Source: Geosiphon pyriformis
Taxonomy: Eukaryota > Glomeromycota > Glomeromycetes > Archaeosporales > Geosiphonaceae
Reading direction: 5' to 3'
Assembly (NCBI GenBank): GCA_016748015.1
Contig: JAAOMT010000299.1
Coordinates: forward strand, 476,180-540,179
Length of the DNA stretch: 64,000 bases
The translations under genes and the position numbers were made by a program. The notes under the pieces were generated by a model. The model had not been told where the DNA came from, did no database searches, and was given only the letters and a program-made list of their open reading frames with translations. Below are positions 35,561 through 47,430 of the stretch, piece by piece; position 1 is the stretch's first letter; each line of letters opens with the position of its first letter.

Positions 35561-36110
35561 ACATGTATTGGCTATTTTGACTGAATTGTAGCTCTTGGGT
35601 GTTCTAGTTAAACACTACATTGGTTTTAAACAGTCAGTTATTACCAATGAGGGCTTAATACTGAGTAGCTTTCATTACCAATACGTTGATAGACATAATG
35701 ATGCTGTTAACTTCAAAAAGGAAGTTGTTGATTTCACTAATTAAAGTTTTTATTGCTCCATCAGCTATTATTATCTTGGCACTGGCAACACAATTAACTT
35801 GGTGACTTAATTGGTTCATGAATTACTTGGTAATAATACTGTCTACTGAACTGCTATCCAGGATCAGTTTAATAGAATGGCCATCAACTTTTGCATTAGT
35901 ATATATGGTCATGATTGCTTTGGTATTAAAATTGGTTCCACTAAATATGGATGTTGTTGCTGGTTCTTCAAGTTTAAAAAAAAAAGTGGCTTCTAATAAG
36001 TCATTGTTGGTAATAGTTGCTGATAGAATGTTGTTGGTAGGTGGTTGCTTTTGGTTGGGCTCTGGTTTGTTGAGTGATACATTTTCTGAGTTAACTAAAA
36101 GACTTAAATA
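35561..36110 (-). pseudogene. B2 aspartic protease
   Basis: On the minus strand near 35,830-35,870 the active site reads LILDSSSVDSII, with Ser for the Gly of DSGS. A stop follows within the next residues. The block QY-stop-ALIGN lies near 35,640-35,660, again with a stop at the same place as in A3 and C. Confidence 0.75.
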
Positions 36111-38195
36111 GTTTTGAGAATTTGGGTTTTGGGTGTACTCAGTTCCTGAACTCTGCTAGTATGATCTTGATAATTGGTTTAAGGAGCTTAAGATCAGCTA
36201 ATAAACAACTATTTCCAATCTTCAATTCTGGATCATTCTTGGCCTTTGGTTTTTGAGTGTCATCTGAACTGTAATGTGTGATGGTATTTGAAGTTATTGA
36301 GATTAATAGAGAATTTGTGGCTGCAACTGATATATTATTAGTGCTGAAGGCTGATAAATTGAAGGTGAATATGTTTGTTGTGTCATGAATAGGTAATAAA
36401 GTTGGTAGTGATATTGTTTGGATGATTGATTATTGGCATAATTCGAGATTTGAAACTGGTAATTAGAGTTTCAATATTGATTTTCTGATTATTGGTTATT
36501 TAATTTTTGGCAACAATCTATTCTTATGTGTTCTTGTTTACCACAATAGTAGCAGATACACATCTTTTACTGCTATTGTTAATTTAATAAATGTGACTAA
36601 TTCTGGAGTTAATTAGAATTTCTTAGATTTTCATAATGTTGTGATGGCTGATAAATTGCCTAATTGTTATTATTAGCTAAGTACCCTTCAATTTTCTGAT
36701 CAATAGTATTACTAAATTGTTTTAGCTTAAAGTCCAATTCAGATGATCTATTTATTACTAGATTAACAGCTTGGAGGTGGTTGGCTTTTAACTCTGCTAA
36801 TTCAAAATCTTGGACATATATGACTGCATTTTGGAGTGTATTTGGGTACATTAAATGTACTCTTTATAACAAGCTACTATACAATCTACAGATAAACTGA
36901 TTCAGAATCTGTGGTGTTATAAAATAGTCAGCTTTAATGGCTTGTATTTGGCACAGATTTTTGTAAAAGCATCCCAAGTAGGTGGTAACTGCTTTAGTAT
37001 TACCTTGTTTGATTGTAGTGATACTATTGGCTAGTCGGTTAATATTATTATTATCACTAAAATACTGTAGAAATGCAGTTTTAAATGCATTAAAGATTTG
37101 TGGTTTGTTGATGAGATTCTAATACCATAAATTGGCAGTATCTTAGAAAAAATATGGGATTGCTTAAAGTGCTTTAACATCATCCCAGTTATTTGCTGTG
37201 ATTGCTTTAGTAACATTATTTAACCAGGCTTGGGCATTATCCTTTTTACTAGTAAATTTTTCAAGTTTTGCAATTGGAGTGTAGACCATTGGTTGTTATA
37301 ACTGTTGTTGAAGTTGTAATAGTGGTAGTTGTTGCTGAAGTTGTGGCTGTGGTTATTGTGGTAGTATGACAACTAATGGTGGATTGATCACAATTACTGA
37401 AGGTACATTTTGCCAATTAATAATATCAGGATTTGAATTATTCTAATTTTGTTAAGTTGTAATAATTGGAGTTTGAATTTCTGGGTTTTTTGAAATTGGG
37501 TTTTGATAGTTAAATTCTTGATTGTTGTCTTCCTCTTCTTTTGATTCCATTATTTTCTAAAGACTCATGGTTTCAAAATTTGGCTAAGGTGATAGTAATC
37601 AAAATTCTGATGGCATTGGTAATTGTAAATTAAATCTTTCAAAATAATTACTGTAGGTTCTCAATAACTTTGCTTTTTTTTGTTTACTTTGAAATGGAAA
37701 TTGGGCTGATGCTGTTTTCGCATTTAATGTGAATATGCCTGTTAATAAAATGTTGATGGTACTTCCAAGTATATAGTGATATAATAGATTAGTTGGTGAT
37801 TCAACTCTTGTTTTTTTTTAAGTAAGTGATTGTATTCTTTAAGATATTACTGCTGGTGTTTGTAGCTTTCTCTTGCTCTTGTTTACATAGGTAATTAAAT
37901 ATCTTTGTTGAGTGTGATTTTCAATTTCTTAATTGATTTCAGTAATAATAGATGCAAAGTTATGATTTACTAATAGGCTGATGTTTTGAATTAATTTGTT
38001 GTAAAAATTTTCTCTTGCTAATTTAATATCTACTAGTGTTTTTAGAAAATAAGAAATTCTCTTGTTGACATAGAAATTAAAGGCTAATTTTGCTAATAGG
38101 TGATTGCTGGTTAATTTCAAGTGTTAACAATAATATTGAAATAAGGATTTGGCAAATCCTAAATGGTTTGTCTTTATTCTTTCTGATTCTGCCAC
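36111..38195 (-). pseudogene. B2 gag
   Basis: The capsid-like domain lies at about 36,660-37,230 (NNWDDVKALQAIPYF...LANLWYQNL in pieces), and a CCHC knuckle (CYYCGKQEHIRIDC) lies near 36,530-36,560. The N-terminal domain is around 37,929-38,120. The likely start is GTG at 38193-38195 in AAAGTGG, in the same frame. Many stops interrupt it. Confidence 0.78.
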
Positions 38196-38240
38196 TTTTG
38201 AATGGTTGTTGTTGGTGCTGGTTTTCTGTAAGATTACATT

Positions 38241-38255
38241 TTACAGAAAGCACCA
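38241..38255 (-). other. Primer-binding site of B2
   Basis: The minus strand reads TGGTGCTTTCTGTAA beginning 2 nt after the 5' LTR. It shares TGGTGCT with family A and then differs. Confidence 0.6.
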
Positions 38256-38257
38256 AA

Positions 38258-39102
38258 TGTTATAGATGATTATTTGGGGTCTCAAATCAAATAATAAACT
38301 CATAACTTGGTGTTTAATAGCCAATATAATTGGTAATATCTAAAGGTTTTGGTTGAGTCTTTTGTATAATAAACAGAGATTTAAGTGTTGTTTTATCCAT
38401 AGCTTTTCAAAATTGCAATTTCATCAAATTTTTTTCTTCAATGTAGTGACCAGTTTATTCTGATAGTTGTGCCCTTCTAATAAGCTATCCTTAATCTTTG
38501 AGTATTCTACCTTTGTTTTATGAGTCTTTTATTAGACTATTTTTGATATCAATAACTCAGTACTTAATCCTTAATCAATTAATATATAACAATAAAAAAA
38601 AATAAAAGCAGAAAAAAAATAAAAAAGAAATTTAAGCCAAGGCAATTTTATGTTAGTATCTTGTCATTAGCTATAATTAAGAACTATTGTTCCAGTATAA
38701 TCAAATATCAGAAATTATTAACATAAAGTGATAATAGTGAGAAAAGTGATTTAGATGGTAAATAATTATTTATTGATATTAATAATTCTAATTAAAATGT
38801 TTTAATAGAAAGATCTTGCTATCATTCTTTCTTTTAATACTTTTACTATATATATATAATTTGGATTCTATGAGATCACTCACATTTTTGAGCAATATGC
38901 TATAATTTTTTAAGCAATACTCACATTGTTAAGCAATGTGCCATGATTTTTTGACAATGTTTCACATTGCTGAGCAATATGTCATAATTCTTGATAATAC
39001 TTTATATTGCTAAACAATATGTTTATGTGTTAACTACTATTTTTTTATTGGTCTATCTGTTTTTTTTACTATTTTCTTGTATGCTTTTTTCTATAAATAA
39101 TA
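38258..39102 (-). repeat. 5' LTR of B2 (845 bp)
   Basis: In plus-strand terms it begins TGTTATAGATGATTATTTGG and ends CTATAAATAATA. The U3 array of AGCAAT/ATTGCT units lies at about 38,870-39,030. It is followed by the CTGC target duplication. Confidence 0.87.
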
Positions 39103-40294
39103 CTGCTTAATAAAGTAATAAACATTCCTAAAAACAGATCTTTCTTTATATATTAATATATATTTTAATATCAAATTTAAAAAAAAACTTAATATTTAAG
39201 TAAGTTTTAATTAAATTAAGTTTTAAAGTTCTTTTTTATTTACAATAAAAATTGATAAATTATTAATAAATAAAACAATATTCTTAATATATTAATTAAT
39301 TAAAATAATTATTGTTTTATTATTATTAATTAAAATATTATTGATTTTGAAAATTTATTTGTAATATTCAAAATATATTGAATAGAAATATAATTATTTT
39401 TTAATTTAAATTGTATTATTAACATATTAGCTGTTAAATAAAAAATATATTATTTATATATATATTTACTTTTAATTATATAAAATATCTAATATTTTTT
39501 AATATTTTAATATTTTTGAAATCTTTTAATATTTTTTAATATTACATATTTACAATTTAATATTTGATTAATATTATTGTTATTTTTGTTATTTTTTATT
39601 GGCAAAAATTATAATTATTTGGTTTTAAATTATAAAATTTTTTTAATTTGGTTGAACTTTTTTTTTTTTTTTATTGTATTTAAAATTTTTATAAATTGGT
39701 TTATTAACTTAATATTATATATTAAATTAATGTTTTTACATATATGTAATTTTAAAAGTTGTTATAAATTTTAATTTATTTTATTAAAAATTTAATTTTA
39801 TAAAATTTATAATTTAGTTTATTAATTATTTTGTTTATTTTGTTTTTTATTATTAATAAAAATTCTGTTGTAAAATTAAATTTTTAAGTATTATTATTCA
39901 AATTACAAATTAAAAATTTTAGTTAAACAATAATTAATATGTTTATTTTAAGTTTAAAAATAAATTTGGTAATATTTTATTATATAATATGTAAATTAAA
40001 ATTTAATATAAATAATAATATATATTTAATAATTTAATAATATTAATAAATATAATAATTAAATAAAAAATTTTATTATTAAAAATAATTATTTAAATAA
40101 TTATATTAACAAAAAAAACTAAATTTGTTTTTTGTTTGATTTAAAATAGTTTAATTGGTTTAAATAATTGGTTATATATTATTTATAGCATAATTTATTT
40201 TTAATATATAATATTTATATTGTACAAAAATAATTAATAATTAAATTACATAAAACAATTTATTAAATTATTTTGTATTAAATAATAAAAACTT
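39103..40294. other. Very AT-rich spacer
   Basis: After the CTGC duplication I see no gene, LTR or RNA gene. Composition is almost pure A/T with short homopolymers. The LINE begins at its right edge near 40,295. Confidence 0.6.
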
Positions 40295-40436
40295 ATAAAC
40301 TTCTTTCTCTCTTTCGTCCAAAATTCCCAAAAAAGAGTCAAAAAGTTTTATTGAAAAAAGTTTTTTAGCCATTCAGTACAACAAATCCAAACCGTTTTTT
40401 GATTTCGAGGCCACCATTGACCCTATTATTGCTGTC

Positions 40437-41043
40437 ATGAAGGAGGTTGCAAGAAATTCTGGTGCTGGTGGTGGGTTTAGACCTGTTTTGTCAAGAAAAA
40501 AAAGAAAGAGTGGTGTTTTGGCTAAGAGTGTTTTGGTGGAAGGAGGTGTTGTTAAAACAACTGGTAATCTTTCACATCATTCTGAGACTGGTAATACTAT
40601 TGAGTCTGAGAGTGTTAACATAGAGGAAGAGTGCCTTATTGAGAAAACCAGTATCGATTATGGTGAAAGAAATGTCTTTGAGGGTGGGGACTCCAACCAA
40701 ACACTAAAGAGTTCAGATATCAAAATCAAGACCAAGAAAGTATTGGGCACACCACTGAGCAAAATCAACTTTGAGGATGGCTTTGATGATGGTGATTTTC
40801 TGGATAAGTCTGCTCTCCTTTCACCACCTCTTCTGCTCAAACCTTCTGTTTATGTTTCTGTTCACAAATCCTTTGCTTTGGATATTGATTTGGTGGCTGT
40901 TGCTGAGAAATTCTCTCAAGAAAAAGTCAATTTTGTCAGGAAAATTTTTTCTGGTGTGAATGGTTTTGGGGGGGCTTCTACTTCCTCAAAATTTGGTGGA
41001 ATCATCTTGGCGTCTTTCACTTCTAAACAGGCAATGATGATGG
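40437..41043 (+). pseudogene. LINE ORF1, N-terminal part
   Basis: This 5' piece of ORF1 starts at ATG 40437 (MKEVARNSGAGGG). The frame is open further upstream to about 40,297 without an ATG, so 40437 is the first usable start. It is rich in K, E, S and D and low in recognisable domains. It ends in the A3 insertion after QAMMM, where the normal sequence continues at 50921. Removal of 9877 bp restores the frame. Confidence 0.82.
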
Positions 41044-42024
41044 TGTTACCAGAGGTTTTTGGTCTCTTTTCTTAAATGTTGTCGATGCTTGTTTGCTGTA
41101 AATTCACGTTTTCTGGATGTGGTTAAACCTCCAATAACTGAATTTATCTTCAAATTATCTCCTATAATTTGAACTGCTGGGCTTATAAGTGGAATGGCCA
41201 ATTTCTTGCCAGTTACTTTATGTAGTTACGTTGTAGTAAATATCAATTCTTTCCCAGAAATTGCTCGTCTGGAAGCTCACTAAAATGTATAGTTACTTTG
41301 CTGTAAAAGTCAACTCTTCTACAGGAATCTTGTCTGTAGGCTACCCTAATGATTGTAATAAAAAAAGAAAAGAAAAATAAAAAAAATGTAAAAAAAATAG
41401 AATTTTTGTTAAGAGAAACGTTTTCTATTCAGGCCTGAAGTCATTAACAGTTTACTGAATTTGGTAGCTAATCAATTTCGAAATGTTAGTTGGGTTTTTG
41501 GGGGTTTTTCCAAGTACAATAATTAAAAAATTTGGTTTTTCAAATTATTTGATATTTATTTCTTTTTGTGTGTATAGGAATGGTTTTAAGAGATAAATCT
41601 AAAGTAAGATACATTTTCTCAAAGAAAGAAGCTCTTCTTTTATACAACTTGTTATAACACTATTCTATGAACTTGAACTTTGCTATTTTCTATAATTTTG
41701 CTGAACTAAAGATACATTTTGGTGAACTACAAGTTATTTCTGTGAACTATTAGATATTTTGGTAAACTATTAATTATTTCGGCAAATTTCTACAAATTTC
41801 GGCAAACTTTTAAATATTACATAGTTCGGGATAATGCATAATTGATCATCGCAATTAGGTTACATTTGTGTTGTGTACAATTTGGGTTATTAATTAAATG
41901 ATAATTTCGGACATTTTTGCTAATGTAATAAGTGATAATTTGAAACGATAATATATGCTAATTAATGATAGAAATTATAAGATAATTTCATGCTAAATAA
42001 TATTTCTAATTTCGTCTGGTAACA
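41044..42024 (-). repeat. 3' LTR of A3 (981 bp)
   Basis: Plus-strand ends are TGTTACCAGAGG and CGTCTGGTAACA. It has the same length as the right LTR, and in about 320 bp compared by eye all 18 differences are transitions. The U3 array lies at about 41,700-41,812. Confidence 0.93.
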
Positions 42025-42712
42025 TAATCTCCTCCTCAAGACTGAGCTCCGTTGAAGTCCAAGTACTGTTTGTTATTTCCAGATAATAATCCAAAATTAT
42101 TGAAAAAATTTGGTCTGAAAATTGTTGAAATTTCAGTTCTGTGAGCTTTCCAATGTATTGAATCTTCAAAGGTTGAAAAATTGGGTTTTGTAGTATGTTT
42201 TCACAGGTGTGGAATAGGTTATAAAGTCTAAAAGCAGCTTTGAGCCTGTAGTGACTGTTTGTTGATCCAGCTGTTGTCTTGAATTTGTTGTGGAGTTGTT
42301 TCTGAATAGCTTTTTTTGTGAGGTTTGCTGTTGTAAGTTTCAGTTTCTGTTTGTAAAGTGTTTTTTCAATGTGAAAATATCTATAGATTGGAGGATATTC
42401 AGTGTTTTTTTCATTGAGACACAGTTGAAGTCTTTGTTGAATTGTAGTATTTGGTAGAATACTAATCAGAGTGAGCATTAGGTTTTCTCTTAAAGCAAGC
42501 TTTAAAAGTTCTGGCAGGTGAATTCCAGTATAACTTCTTGTGTTCTTCTTATACGGGTGATATTTTCGTGAATTTGGGGCTAAATTTGTAACTACTTCTG
42601 TTTGGGTATAATTAATGTGGTTTCCAGTAACAGTAATGGATAATTCAGGTATTGTTTTTAAAGCTAACATTAGTTTTTGGGATAATTGTTGAATGTTTTA
42701 AGGAATAGTCAT
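41993..42712 (-). pseudogene. A3 ORF3 with one N-terminal stop
   Basis: This is the homologue of A1 ORF3. ATG lies at 42710-42712 (MTIP), followed after three codons by TAA where A1 has CGA; from 42670 the frame is open for 225 codons. Blocks IYRYFHIEKTLY, YRLKAAFRLYNLF and IGKLTELKFQQFSDQI are well conserved. Like A1 it ends inside the LTR. It lies 122 nt after integrase. Confidence 0.8.
42028..42037 (-). other. Polypurine tract of A3
   Basis: Coding strand GAGGAGGAGA lies 3 nt before the 3' LTR, inside the ORF3 frame. Confidence 0.8.
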
Positions 42713-42833
42713 TATAAGCAATTTGAAATAACAGAAAATTATTTTTGGTGTATGGGTTTTTATGTTATTTTTGTTTTGTTTTTGTGAGATTGTTTCTAAT
42801 TTATAAGAAGATAACTATAATAATAAATTTAAA

Positions 42834-44282
42834 TTAAGTGTTCAAGTTGGGAGGCTGTTCAATGACAACTATTGGTTCTAAATTTCGGAGAATGTCTTTG
42901 AGATTGATTAAAGGGAAATGTGTACCAATTTGTGGAATTAATGGTTCAGGATTGTTTCTGGAATTATAGTGTTTCAAATGATCTCCATGTGCAACTTTTG
43001 CTAGAATTTTGTCATCAAGTTTTAGCTTGTATGATCTGTTGCCTAAAACTTCATGGATAAAGAATGGTCCATCCCATTTATTTTCAAATTTTCCACTCCA
43101 TTGTTTTTCAGCTTTAGTTCTGTATAAGAGAACTTTGTTTCCAATTTTAAATTCATTGGTGACTGGAGACAATTTGTCATCATGCCGTTCTTTTTGTTGA
43201 GCTTGGGAGTGTTCAATATAGGTGGCTGCTATTCGTCATTTTCCTTCCAATATGCTAAGCAGAGTGTAGGCTCTTTGCTAAAGCATTTTTTGGAAATTGT
43301 TTTTATCGATTGGTTGTGTTGGGTATGTTTCCACTGTGAAACTAATTGGTAATGTTGCTGTTCTTCCATAAGTTAAATCAAATGGTGTGTGTTTTGTGGT
43401 ATCTTGTTTTAGTGTTCTATATGCTAGTAACACTAATGGAATAAAGAGATCCCATTCTTGCTCAAAATCAGTTGAAACTTTGGCTAATGATTCACACAAT
43501 GTTCTGTTAAACTGTTCTACAAGTCTATTTGTTTGTGAATGGTAGGGTGAAGATAATGATCTCTTAACATTAAATCATCCACAAATTTCCTGGATTAAAT
43601 TGTTCACAAAATGTGTTCTTTGATCAGATAAAAGTTCCATTGGGCATCCATGTCTACAAATGATGTCTTTGTAGATGAAGTTTGCTACTGATTTTGCATC
43701 TACCCGTTGAATGGCTCTGGCTTTAGGCCATTTGGTGAGATAGTCTATGGCTACTGCAATATAACAATTCCCTTGGTTTGTGATAGGTAGTGGTCTGACT
43801 AAATTGATACCAACTTTGTCAAAAGACTGTCCAACTTTGATTGGGTTTAAAGGTTCTGTAGGGCGAGTTCCTCCTCTTTTTTGACAATTATCACAAGATT
43901 CAACATATTTGTGAATGTCTTTTTTCATTTGAGACCAAAAGTAGTATTCTAGTGTTCTTTGGGTGGTGCTGTCTTTTCCGAAGTAGGCTGATGAAGGATC
44001 TGAGTGCATATTGTATAATATAGTCTCTTTTTCATGTTCTTGTATTAATCTAAGTGGTTTGTCTGGGTTTTTGAAATTTCGATGATAAATAATGTTGTTG
44101 TGTAGAAAATATTGTTTGGCTTGTTGTTGTAGTCGATATTTTTCATTTGGAGACCAATCTGTTGGAATTGTTAATGTTTCCAAATATTGTTTGAGATTGT
44201 TGTAGTTTTCCGAATTCATTGTTTGTTGGCTCTTTTGGTTGGTTAAGTTGAGTGTTGGTTTTTGTGTTTTTCTAATTTTGTC
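42834..44282 (-). pseudogene. A3 integrase
   Basis: Zinc domain (HSDPSSAYFGKDST...CDNCQKR) and core are clear. The first catalytic Asp is changed: GINLVRPL instead of GIDLVGPL. LLSDQRTHFVN and QTNRLVEQFN remain. A GPY/F-type C-terminus (KWDGPFFIHEVLGNRSYKL) is present and there is no chromodomain. Stops fall near 43,575 and in 43,173-43,277. The frame is open from just after TGA (44283-44285), and the first ATG is 44217-44219. It is +1 relative to RT. Confidence 0.88.
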
Positions 44283-44286
44283 TCAT
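44272..44286 (-). promoter_or_regulatory. RNase H / integrase overlap, candidate +1 frameshift site (A3)
   Basis: The coding strand reads ATGAGACAAAATTAG. The 0 frame (gag to RNase H) ends at this TAG, and the +1 frame opens after the TGA that overlaps the Met codon. Translation of integrase as part of the polyprotein would need a +1 slip within these codons. Confidence 0.55.
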
Positions 44287-45648
44287 TCTGGAGAGACAGT
44301 CAATATTGGTGTGGAGTTTTTCTAGTTTGTAATGTACTATGTATCGATAGTTTACTAGAAATTCTGTCCATTAGGTTTGTTTTGCATTCAGCTGAGTATT
44401 TTTGTTCTGAAGCCATTTGAGTCCAATATTATCAGTAATAATATTGAATTCTTTAGGCCTGAGATAAAGGTTGAAGTGGTGTAGGGCCCAAGAAACAGCT
44501 GCTGTTTCTCGTTCTGTGGTAGGGTAGTTTTTCTCAGCTGGTTTTAATGTTCTGCTAGCATAAGCAATTACTTGCTCATTTCTGTTGTCATCTAGTTGTG
44601 ATAAGATGGCACCAAAGGCAGTATACGAAGCATCTGTAGCTAGTCAAAATCAGTTGCTGAAATCTGGGTAGGCAAGAATTGGAGCTGTTGTCAGTTTTTC
44701 TTTGAGAATTTCAAAAGCTTTTTGGTGTTCGGTAGTCCATTTGTATTCAACATTTTTGGTGGTGAGCTGGTTGAGGGGTTTTGCAATTTCCGAGAATCCT
44801 TTGATAAATTTCCAATAGTAGGATGCTAATTCTATGAATCCTCTTAGTTCTGTAGTGTTTTGAACAGTTTTGAAGTTTTTGACAATGCTGATTTTTCCAG
44901 GGTCTGGTTTGATTCCATCTTTACTAACGATATCACCAAGGAAGGCCAGGCTTGTTTTTCTAAAGTAGCATTTTTTGATATTAAGTTTTAGTCCTGTTTT
45001 TTGTAATCGTTGAAAAACTTCTCGCAGGTGTTTTAAGTGTAATTCAAATGATAGAGAATAAACATCAGTATCATCAAGATAAACAACTACTGACTTCCAA
45101 AGAAGTCCTTGGTACACAACATCCATTAATCTCTGAAACATTGCTGGTGCATTGCATAATCCAAAAGGCATTACATTGAACTCGTAATTTCCGCTTTGGG
45201 TGGTGAATGCTGTTTTGGGGTGATTGTTGGGATCCATAGTAACTTGCCAGTAACCGCTTTCTAAATCTAGTGTTGAAAAGTATTTGGAATTTCCAAGAGC
45301 ATCTAACATGTCATCAATTCAGGGAAGGGGGTAGGTGTCTTCAATTGTAACACTGTTGAGTTGTCAATAGTCAACACAAAATCGGATCTTTCCATTTTTC
45401 TTTTTAACTAACACTACAGGTAAAGCCCAAAGACTTATAGAGGGTTGGATGAGCCCATTGTTAAGCATTTGTTGTACTTCTTCTCAGATGAATTGGTGGC
45501 TTTTTGGAGCAACTTGATATGCTTGTTGTCTTCTTGGTTTGGCATCTCCTGTATAAATTTGGTGTTGGACTAAATTGGTTCTTCCTAAGTTATTGTTGTT
45601 TTCAGCAAAGATATCGGCAAATTCTGCAATTAGCTCTTTAAGTTGAGT
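44287..45648 (-). pseudogene. A3 reverse transcriptase and RNase H
   Basis: RT core 44650-45309: LDLESGYWQVTMD, NVMPFGLCNAPAMF, intact YLDDTDV, GDIVSKDGIKPDP. TGA replaces Arg in DY-R-QLNS and in PLP-R-IDDM just upstream. RNase H carries LATDASYTAFGAILSQ and ends LSRMRQN. Two TGA codons (44650-44652 and 44644-44646) lie at FSN-stop-F-stop-LATDAS. No frameshift occurs between gag and this point. Confidence 0.9.
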
Positions 45649-46740
45649 CTATTGTTGTGATTCAAGTTGTCCCATGTTGATTCGAGATAGTTTTTCTATG
45701 ACAACATAGTAGTTTTCAGAGCTGGGGTTTGGGTTGATTTTTGGTAGTGAATGTCCAATAATTTCAGAGAAATCGGGGACTGTTTGGGGTAATTCTTGTT
45801 GAAATATATTACTGTGAATAACTTCAATTTCTAAATTATTTAATAAAATTATGGGGTAATTATTGGGGTTGTAAAAAGTAACTTGGACTTTTTTTGTTCC
45901 TTCTGGAATATAAATGTTTGGGATCAAAATATTATGTTCCAAACAGACTTGTTCATTAGACTCAAAAATTTGTTGTGTGGTTGTTGGCTTTGAGCAGGTG
46001 TAGATTTCCGGATGTTCTCCAAAGGGTAAGATAGTAATTGGTTGTGGAAGTCTGAGAATCTGGTGGGATTCGTTCTGTGTGTTAAGAGCTATATTAACTG
46101 AAACTGTGAATCGTCCAGTTGAACCAAAATCTTGGGTTTCTCTATCGCTTTTTCCTAATTGTTCTCTTTGATTGACTAGTTGTAAACCCGAAATGTTGAT
46201 TAAGGGTAGATAAATAGCTTGGGCAATTTTTTCAGCATGTTCGATCTTGAATGGTTTGTCAGTTTCATTTTGAAGCATCACTGTAATGTCTCCAGTATAT
46301 CCAGCATCAATTATTCCTCTTTTGACATTAATTTCTTTGCTTGCCAGAGAGGACCGGGAAGTGATTTGAACCATTGCTCCTAACAGGATTTTGAGTGCAA
46401 TTTTGAGGTTGATTTTTGTGAGAGATTTGGGTTTGAGAACAAGAGTATCCTTGTCTGAATATCTTAGATCATATCCAGCATCAATTTCGAGTGCTTTTTT
46501 GGGTTTTATTCTGTGTCCGTTGTTGTTAAAGTATTTAAGTTGTAAGGCAGGCTGATTTTTGATAAGGTAAATAGGTGTTGTTTCAATTTCTTCCGTTGCT
46601 TCAGGTTCTCCAAATTCAATTTCATTTTCATCATTTTTGCTGGGCAAGGGGATACTAAGAGCATAGCATTCAGGACACCACTGTTCATCGCAAGGCATAA
46701 TGCATTTTTCACATAGCCTAATGTTTATTTGCTCTAATTG
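45649..46740 (-). pseudogene. A3 dUTPase and beta-rich linker
   Basis: Within a 486-codon open piece (45649-47109), dUTPase motifs lie at about residues 206-332: IDAGYDLRY, SRSSLASKEI, RGIIDAGYTGDITVML, EKIAQAIYLPL, RETQDFGSTG. The catalytic Asp of motif 3 is present. The linker follows (NIYIPEGTKKVQVTFYNPNN, then LNNLEIEVI). The dUTPase fold normally acts as a trimer that clears dUTP. A TAG at 45649-45651 ends the piece. Confidence 0.88.
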
Positions 46741-47430
46741 TTGAATTTGAGCTTCATGGGTTGGGTAGATGTGACTTGCAATTTGGTGGTAGACTTCTAC
46801 TTCATCTTTATAATTGAATCCAACTAATTCCATGATGTATTCAATGTATTCTGCTTCTTTCATTTGACGAACATTTTCTTTGATAGCTCCATTAATTAAT
46901 GCTATTGCTAGATCAAAAATCATCTCAGCATCATGGGGGTAGTAATAAAGTTTGTTGAGAGCACTGTTGTATGCCGCATTAAAGAATGTTCCTTTTTTTA
47001 CTTTCTCTGAAATTGATAAAGCATATTGGCAGATTTGATTGCAGACTTCTCCTCTCATGGCTATATCAATCCAATTACATTCTTCCAGTAGCATATCTCC
47101 ACAAGTCAAACAAGGGGTGTTGTTCCATTTTCTGCTCCTTTTTATTAGATGGCCCCATCATTCTCTATGGCAAGCCTTGCAGTAATAACAAGTATGATTT
47201 TCATATTCTTTTTCAGATGAAATGCAGGCTCCTATTGACGATAGTTTCTTGTGGCAGTTCTTACATTTAAGGGGAATATAGGGGCATTGTTTTCTTGGTT
47301 CAGGTTTTGAGTAAGGGATATTCCATCCAGAAGTTTCAGGTTCAGAGTATGAGGTAAAATGTTCTTGTTCTGTTTTATCAGCCCAGTTGGACATTAATCC
47401 AAGAGCCATGAATGTTTCAATGAGAGGTTT
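46741..47430 (-). pseudogene. A3 Cys-rich module
   Basis: The sequence has paired cysteines: LKCKNCHKK, CYYCKACHRE-stop-WGHLI, CLTCGDMLLEECNW, CNQICQY, then a helical stretch and LCEKCIMPCDEQWCPEC. At least seven C-x(2-3)-C pairs suggest several zinc sites. The stop at 47158-47160 replaces a Trp or Arg codon. Same module in A2, C and, weaker, B2. No named family recognised. Confidence 0.7.

Larger units (their letters stand above)
29229..39102 (-). mobile_element. LTR retrotransposon B2, complete length
   Basis: This 9.87-kb minus-strand element has a clear 4-bp target duplication: CTGC at 29225-29228 and 39103-39106. LTRs are 29229-30088 and 38258-39102. Gene order from right to left is gag, protease, Cys-rich, dUTPase, RT, RNase H, integrase and ORF3. 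Strong G-to-A and C-to-T decay leaves short open pieces only. Confidence 0.92.

Noticed and set aside
39577..39774. 65-codon hydrophobic frame in the AT-rich spacer
   Set aside because: Its Phe, Leu and Ile come from T-rich composition alone.
46986..47270. Hydrophobic plus-strand frames opposite the Cys-rich and protease regions (also 3908-4192, 47777-47995)
   Set aside because: They are antisense shadows of the minus-strand polyprotein.
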